NCBI GenBank assembly: GCA_015523135.1
Contig: WAKY01000139.1
Location: 1-9,389 of the forward strand
Source: Candidatus Aciduliprofundum sp.
GTDB lineage: Archaea > Thermoplasmatota > Thermoplasmata > Thermoplasmatales > Aciduliprofundaceae
Direction: 5' to 3'
Length of the DNA: 9,389 bases
This document shows, piece after piece, positions 6,143-9,389 of this stretch (positions within the stretch are counted from its first letter, which is position 1; the number at the start of each line of letters is the position of its first letter). Below the pieces are notes generated by a model. It was not told the origin of the DNA and made no database searches. It saw only the letters and a list, made by a program, of their open reading frames with translations. The translations under genes were made by a program, and so were the position numbers.

Positions 6143-6319
6143 ATGGTTCGGTGGCTATGGTACCTTAGCTGGATCCTGCTAACGATAGGCATAGTATTTT
6201 ACTTCTCATGGTCATTTCTATATGATGCATGGACTGACATTGGAGTATATTCTCTCTCAATAACCCTAATTGTATTTGGAATCCTTGGAGCTCTTTTAGC
6301 AAGAGTCGAAGATCAATAA
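6143..6319 (+). CDS. Small two-helix membrane protein, 58 residues, unknown function
   Basis: A short open frame from ATG 6143 to TAA 6317-6319. It encodes a Trp- and Tyr-rich hydrophobic protein that begins MVRWLWYLSWILLTIGIVF. Two predicted membrane helices cover about residues 4-27 and 33-53, joined by a short loop with YDAWTD (27-32). The tail is charged, ARVEDQ. Arg3 near the N-terminus and the acidic loop favour a hairpin with both ends in the cytoplasm. Four things support a real gene: a complete frame filling the only gap between the HAD gene and proS, a coherent hydrophobic pattern, a TATA box at leaderless spacing, and a stop that overlaps the proS stop by 7 bp. I do not recognise a family. 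It could be an orphan or a Thermoplasmata-specific small protein. Confidence 0.7.
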   Translation: MVRWLWYLSWILLTIGIVFYFSWSFLYDAWTDIGVYSLSITLIVFGILGALLARVEDQ

Positions 6320-7710
6320 GGTTTTGCCACAAATGCAATTTTATCTGTCTCTTTTCCACAAATTATACACTTGCCCTTTTTCTTCTCAAAAGGTACTCCT
6401 ATAATTTTCTTCTCAGTAAGATCTTCGAGCTTGTGCCCGCATTCTTCGCTTCCGCACCAAGGCACCGCTGCAATGCCATTATGCTCCTTAATCTCCTCTA
6501 TGCTATGCACCTCTTTTATCTTCTCTTCCATCTCTTTTTTTGCCTTATCCAGCATACTTTTCTGAATGTCCTTAAGCAATTCTCCTACCTTATCTACATA
6601 CTCCTTACGAGAAATAAATATTTTTTCAAAATTATCCCTGCGCACAAGAACAACCTGCCCTTTTTCCATATCCTTAGGCCCAATCTCCAGGCGGAGAGGC
6701 ACACCCTTAAGCTCCCAATCGTAGAATTTGTAGCCGGGAGTGTAATTGTCTCTGTCATCCAAATGTACCCTATAATGCTCTTTTAGCTCATTCTCAATTT
6801 TTCTTGCCTCTTCCAATACGCCCTCCTTATTCTTAGTCACTATGGGGATTATAACGAGTTGAATTGGTGCAATCTCTGGAGGAAGAATTAAGCCCCTATC
6901 ATCCCCGTGGATGCCTACTATGGCTCCTACTAATCTTTCACTCATGCCGAATGTAGTTTGATGTACATAATCGTGAGTGCCATCCTCTTTTAGATACTCT
7001 ATCCCATATGGCTTTGAGAAATTCTGGAAGTACTGGTGAATCGTGGCAATCTGCAAAGTTCTTCCAGAAGGCATAATTGTTTCAGCTCCTATGGAATAGG
7101 CTGCTCCCGGAAACTTATCCCAGTCGGTCTTGCGAACGAGAACATAGGGCAAGGCAAGCTTATCTGCAACTTTCTTCCATATCTCTATATTATCCTTTAT
7201 CTGCTCTTCAGATTCTTCAGCCGTGGCATGCGCCGTGTGAGATTCGAAGAAATGAACCTCACGAACCCTTATAAAAGTGCGAGTTTGTTTTGTCTCATAG
7301 CGAAATACATTAACAATCTGAAATATGCGAAGGGGTAAATCTGCATGGGAGCGAATCCAGAGCGAGAAAATTGGGTACATAGCTGTCTCACTTGTGGGCC
7401 TAACTACTAGCTTAACATCCAATGGCTCTAAACCACCATGGGTAACCCAATAAACTTCATTCTCAAACCCCTCAATATGCTCCGCCTCCTTCTTAAACTC
7501 AGTTTCAGGAATCAAGAGTGGGAAATAAACCTCCTGGTGCTTGTGCTCCGTAAAAATCTTGCGAAAATATTCATCTATATTGCGCATAAGTTGCCAGCCA
7601 TAGGGAAGCCATACATGCATCCCCTTAACAGGATACCTTTTATCAACAAGTCCTGCCGCTTCAATAACCTCGTTGTACCAATCGCTGAAATTCTCCTTTG
7701 GAAATTCCAT
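6313..7710 (-). CDS. proS: Prolyl-tRNA synthetase, archaeal/eukaryal type
   Basis: Cytosolic class II enzyme that charges tRNA-Pro with proline. The 465 residues match the short archaeal/eukaryal form, which lacks the editing insertion found in bacterial ProRS. Motif 1 lies around MHVWLPYGWQLMRNI (31-45). Proline-site and ATP residues occur in RPTSETAMYPIFSLWI (104-119), motif 2 spans FRYETKQTRTFIRVREVHFFE (136-156), and motif 3 is around GIHGDDRGLILPP (267-279). The anticodon-binding domain spans about 282-380. The C-terminal zinc domain has Cys419, Cys424, Cys448 and Cys451. The protein ends in Tyr, as in Thermus ProRS, where the C-terminal tyrosine reaches the active site. The ATG at 7710 has no ribosome binding site but has a TATA box 25 nt upstream, so it is probably leaderless and transcribed separately from zpr1. 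Confidence 0.97.
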   Translation of the reverse strand: MEFPKENFSDWYNEVIEAAGLVDKRYPVKGMHVWLPYGWQLMRNIDEYFRKIFTEHKHQEVYFPLLIPETEFKKEAEHIEGFENEVYWVTHGGLEPLDVKLVVRPTSETAMYPIFSLWIRSHADLPLRIFQIVNVFRYETKQTRTFIRVREVHFFESHTAHATAEESEEQIKDNIEIWKKVADKLALPYVLVRKTDWDKFPGAAYSIGAETIMPSGRTLQIATIHQYFQNFSKPYGIEYLKEDGTHDYVHQTTFGMSERLVGAIVGIHGDDRGLILPPEIAPIQLVIIPIVTKNKEGVLEEARKIENELKEHYRVHLDDRDNYTPGYKFYDWELKGVPLRLEIGPKDMEKGQVVLVRRDNFEKIFISRKEYVDKVGELLKDIQKSMLDKAKKEMEEKIKEVHSIEEIKEHNGIAAVPWCGSEECGHKLEDLTEKKIIGVPFEKKKGKCIICGKETDKIAFVAKPY

Positions 7711-7731
7711 ATGCCAAGAAAAGTATTTGGT

Positions 7732-7739
7732 TATTTAAA
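7732..7739 (-). promoter_or_regulatory. TATA box of proS (leaderless)
   Basis: TTTAAATA on the minus strand matches the archaeal TATA consensus closely. It is centred 25-26 nt before the proS ATG, within the 34-bp gap after zpr1. The absence of a Shine-Dalgarno sequence fits transcription starting at the A of the ATG. Confidence 0.7.
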
Positions 7740-7744
7740 AATTC

Positions 7745-8320
7745 TCATCTTAAAGCATTGATATCTATTGCAAATTCCCCAAGTTTCAGCTCTTTAATCT
7801 CCTCTTCGCTCAATTTTCTTTTCTCTGTTTTATCGCTTATAATTGCACTATTGCCAAGGGGATCTTTTATTATAAGTGTGGCTTTCATCCGCCCGTGCCT
7901 TATGTAACCTATTTTGCGTAAAACTTCTAAAACTGCATCCTTCTTCTCTGGACTATTATGCATAATTTGCACGAGAATATCCACGAATCTATTTAACACT
8001 CCTTCTACATTGGTTATAAACGCCTCCGATAGAGGGCCGGGCTCTAACTTTGCACCAATTTCAGGAACGAGAAGTGTACCAGATGTGGAGCGTACAACTT
8101 TTATGTACATATCTTTCTCACTCTCAATTCTAACCTTGTATTCCATAGCATCATGCACTTCAAGCATCATTACATCAGCATGGCGAAATCCGCAGTTTTT
8201 GCATATAATTGTTGTTTCTAAGCATTTTCCGAAATATGGCAAATCTAACTCTTCAGCACGATACACAAGGGCTTTCTCTCCGCAAACTGGGCAAGGTGCA
8301 TCTAATAATGTTTCAACCAT
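7745..8320 (-). CDS. ZPR1-like zinc finger protein, single archaeal module
   Basis: A 191-residue protein of the ZPR1 family. It has an N-terminal zinc finger with Cys10, Cys13, Cys40 and Cys43, followed by the ZPR1 beta domain signature RSTSGTLLVPEIG, LEPGPLSEAFITNVEG and later DPLGNSAII. Eukaryotic ZPR1 has two such modules and assists folding of translation factor eEF1A. Archaeal proteins have one module and their function is not established, so a link to aEF1A is an analogy. The ATG at 8320 lies inside the last 19 bp of fni. GAGGTGA, 9 nt upstream within fni, supplies the ribosome binding site, so zpr1 is probably co-transcribed and coupled to fni. The neighbouring genes suggest no direct role in isoprenoid synthesis. 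Confidence 0.92.
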   Translation of the reverse strand: MVETLLDAPCPVCGEKALVYRAEELDLPYFGKCLETTIICKNCGFRHADVMMLEVHDAMEYKVRIESEKDMYIKVVRSTSGTLLVPEIGAKLEPGPLSEAFITNVEGVLNRFVDILVQIMHNSPEKKDAVLEVLRKIGYIRHGRMKATLIIKDPLGNSAIISDKTEKRKLSEEEIKELKLGEFAIDINALR

Positions 8321-9315
8321 TGGCCAAGCTCACCTCTAATCACATACTCAGATTTCTTCAATTCTTTCACACTCTCTCTTCCTGTTAAAAAAACGGCAAT
8401 TATGAGCTCTTTAATTATCCTATCAAGCGCTTTGATAACATCTTCTTTGGATTTCATAGCAGGCTTAACCAATGCCCTTGCAATGCCAACCACATCCGCA
8501 CCCAGAGCTATGGCTTTGGCAGCATCAAGTCCATTTCTTATGCCCCCAGAGCCGATTAATGGCATATTTAAATCCCTCAGAGTTAATAGGCAGTATGGTG
8601 CAGGTAGTCCCCAGTCCCAGAATAGTTCGCCTTCTTCTCCGCCCCTGTAATATTCAACGGCTGCAAAGCTTGTGCCACTCACGCCACTAACATCAATGGC
8701 TTTGAATCCTGCATTTTTGAAGAATTCAGCTGCATTTCTGCTTATGCCAGCACCTGTTTCCTTTGCTATCATATTATATTTCTTGGCGAGCTCTGAAAGA
8801 ATTTCCTTTATATTACTCACCTTTGTATCTCCCTCAGGCTGTATCGCCTCTTGCAAGTAATTGAAATGAATATCTATAGCATGGGCATCAATCATCTCAA
8901 TTGCCTTTTTTACCTCCTCCTCCCCATATCCAAGCGCAAATTGAGGAGCGCCAATATTTCCTATTCTCAATGGAATATCATATTTGGCTACGATTGAATA
9001 TGTATCCTCCAGCTTTGGGTTCTCTATGGCAGCTCTCTGGGAGCCAACGGCCATGCCTATTCCGAGTTCCTCAGCGGCTGCAGCTAAATTTTCATTTATT
9101 ATCTTTGCAATCTTGTGTCCTCCTGTCATTGCATCAATTATAATCGGATAATTAAGCTTCTTCCCCAAAAATTCCACGCTTAACTCTACATTCTCCATAT
9201 CAACCTTTGGAATCGTCTCATGCTTTAATAGTACATCATCCCAGTAATTGTGATGCGAATTAACATCCTTATCAGCGCATATTTTTATGTGCTCTAACTT
9301 GCGATTCTCAATCAT
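8302..9315 (-). CDS. fni: Type 2 isopentenyl-diphosphate isomerase (FMN-dependent)
   Basis: Interconverts IPP and DMAPP using reduced FMN and Mg2+, providing the starter unit for archaeal lipid chains. The 337 residues form a TIM barrel with an N-terminal RKLEHIKI (5-12). Other family features are the flavin loop MTGG (63-66), GSQRAAIENP (91-100), GNIGAPQ (119-125), the substrate and metal segment HFNYLQEAIQPEGD (150-163) with Asn152, Gln159 and Glu161, Lys185 in AKETGAG, and the phosphate site GSGGIRNGLDAAKAIALGAD (255-274). Some positions differ from bacterial Idi-2: DAMTGG, HFN for HLN, and SGVSGTSFAAVEYYR for the usual GGTSW block. From memory, Thermoplasma shares these. The ATG at 9315 overlaps the stop of the upstream gene as ATGA, with GGTGG just upstream. 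The start and operon position are well supported. Confidence 0.95.
   Translation of the reverse strand: MIENRKLEHIKICADKDVNSHHNYWDDVLLKHETIPKVDMENVELSVEFLGKKLNYPIIIDAMTGGHKIAKIINENLAAAAEELGIGMAVGSQRAAIENPKLEDTYSIVAKYDIPLRIGNIGAPQFALGYGEEEVKKAIEMIDAHAIDIHFNYLQEAIQPEGDTKVSNIKEILSELAKKYNMIAKETGAGISRNAAEFFKNAGFKAIDVSGVSGTSFAAVEYYRGGEEGELFWDWGLPAPYCLLTLRDLNMPLIGSGGIRNGLDAAKAIALGADVVGIARALVKPAMKSKEDVIKALDRIIKELIIAVFLTGRESVKELKKSEYVIRGELGQWLKHY
8330..8336 (-). promoter_or_regulatory. Ribosome binding site of zpr1 inside fni (GAGGTGA)
   Basis: GAGGTGA on the minus strand is the strongest anti-Shine-Dalgarno match in the window. It lies within the fni codons for Arg-Gly-Glu, 9 nt before the zpr1 ATG. 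It supports the zpr1 start and coupled translation. Confidence 0.65.
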
Positions 9316-9389
9316 TCAACCACCGTCCCTATGAACTCTTCATCATTCATAACCTTATTTATTCTCTTAGGATGGAACCCATTTATAAC
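9312..9389 (-). CDS. Probable isopentenyl phosphate kinase, C-terminal end (partial)
   Basis: The frame is open from the window edge to a TGA (9312-9314) and encodes 25 residues, NGFHPKRINKVMNDEEFIGT followed by VVE. The N-G-x-x-P pattern and the terminal GT resemble, from memory, the C-terminus of amino-acid-kinase-fold isopentenyl phosphate kinases. In many archaea the gene for that enzyme sits directly before fni and phosphorylates isopentenyl phosphate to IPP, the substrate of Fni. The ATGA overlap with fni shows an operon. The fragment is short, so the name rests mainly on gene order and the tail pattern. Confidence 0.5.
   Translation of the reverse strand, partial: VINGFHPKRINKVMNDEEFIGTVVE

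Noticed and set aside
7914..8339. 141-residue open frame on the + strand
   Set aside because: It lies wholly antisense to zpr1, whose zinc-finger and ZPR1 motifs are clear. No ribosome binding site or plausible protein features are present.
8402..9143. Several short + frames opposite fni
   Set aside because: All are mirror images of strongly conserved fni codons.
1..9389. tRNA, rRNA, CRISPR array, insertion sequence or attachment site
   Set aside because: I scanned for cloverleaf arms, regularly spaced direct repeats, transposase motifs and terminal inverted repeats and saw none. Nearly all bases are coding.

Overview
The window looks like the chromosome of a euryarchaeon related to Thermoplasmata, most like the Aciduliprofundum (DHVE2) lineage. 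I recognise this from gene content and recalled protein similarity; no search was run. The evidence is: archaeal/eukaryal-type glycyl- and prolyl-tRNA synthetases, a short-chain-type threonine dehydrogenase like that of Thermoplasma volcanium, an FMN-dependent type 2 IPP isomerase with Thermoplasma-like motif variants, a single-module archaeal ZPR1 protein, TATA-box promoters at archaeal spacing, and GGGTG/GGTGAT ribosome binding sites. The DNA is AT-rich and tightly packed. Lys, Glu, AGA/AGG and ATA codons are frequent. There are no rRNAs, tRNAs, CRISPR arrays, insertion sequences or long gene-free stretches.

Layout. Positions 1-2494 read rightward: the tail of an unidentified gene, glycyl-tRNA synthetase, and a stand-alone asparagine-synthetase-like PP-loop protein with its own leaderless promoter. 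Positions 2489-5398 read leftward: a PD-(D/E)XK nuclease-fold protein of unknown role, glycine C-acetyltransferase (kbl) and threonine 3-dehydrogenase (tdh). The last two turn threonine into glycine and acetyl-CoA. A short divergent promoter region (5399-5487) leads into two rightward genes, a HAD-family phosphatase and an unrecognised 58-residue two-helix membrane protein (6143-6319). Positions 6313-9389 read leftward: the end of a probable isopentenyl phosphate kinase, type 2 IPP isomerase (fni) and a ZPR1-like zinc protein, which form an overlapping run, followed by prolyl-tRNA synthetase under its own leaderless promoter.

How the parts work together. The kbl-tdh pair supplies glycine and acetyl-CoA close to the enzyme that charges tRNA-Gly, although that gene is on the other strand. 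The kinase-fni pair is the end of the archaeal isoprenoid (lipid) pathway. The two convergent junctions are tail-to-tail overlaps of 6 and 7 bp. The promoters fall into two classes. Leaderless genes have the TATA box centred about 25 nt before the start codon, while genes with a ribosome binding site have it about 37 nt before. This regularity helps settle several start codons. The least explained genes are the nuclease-fold protein and the small membrane protein.
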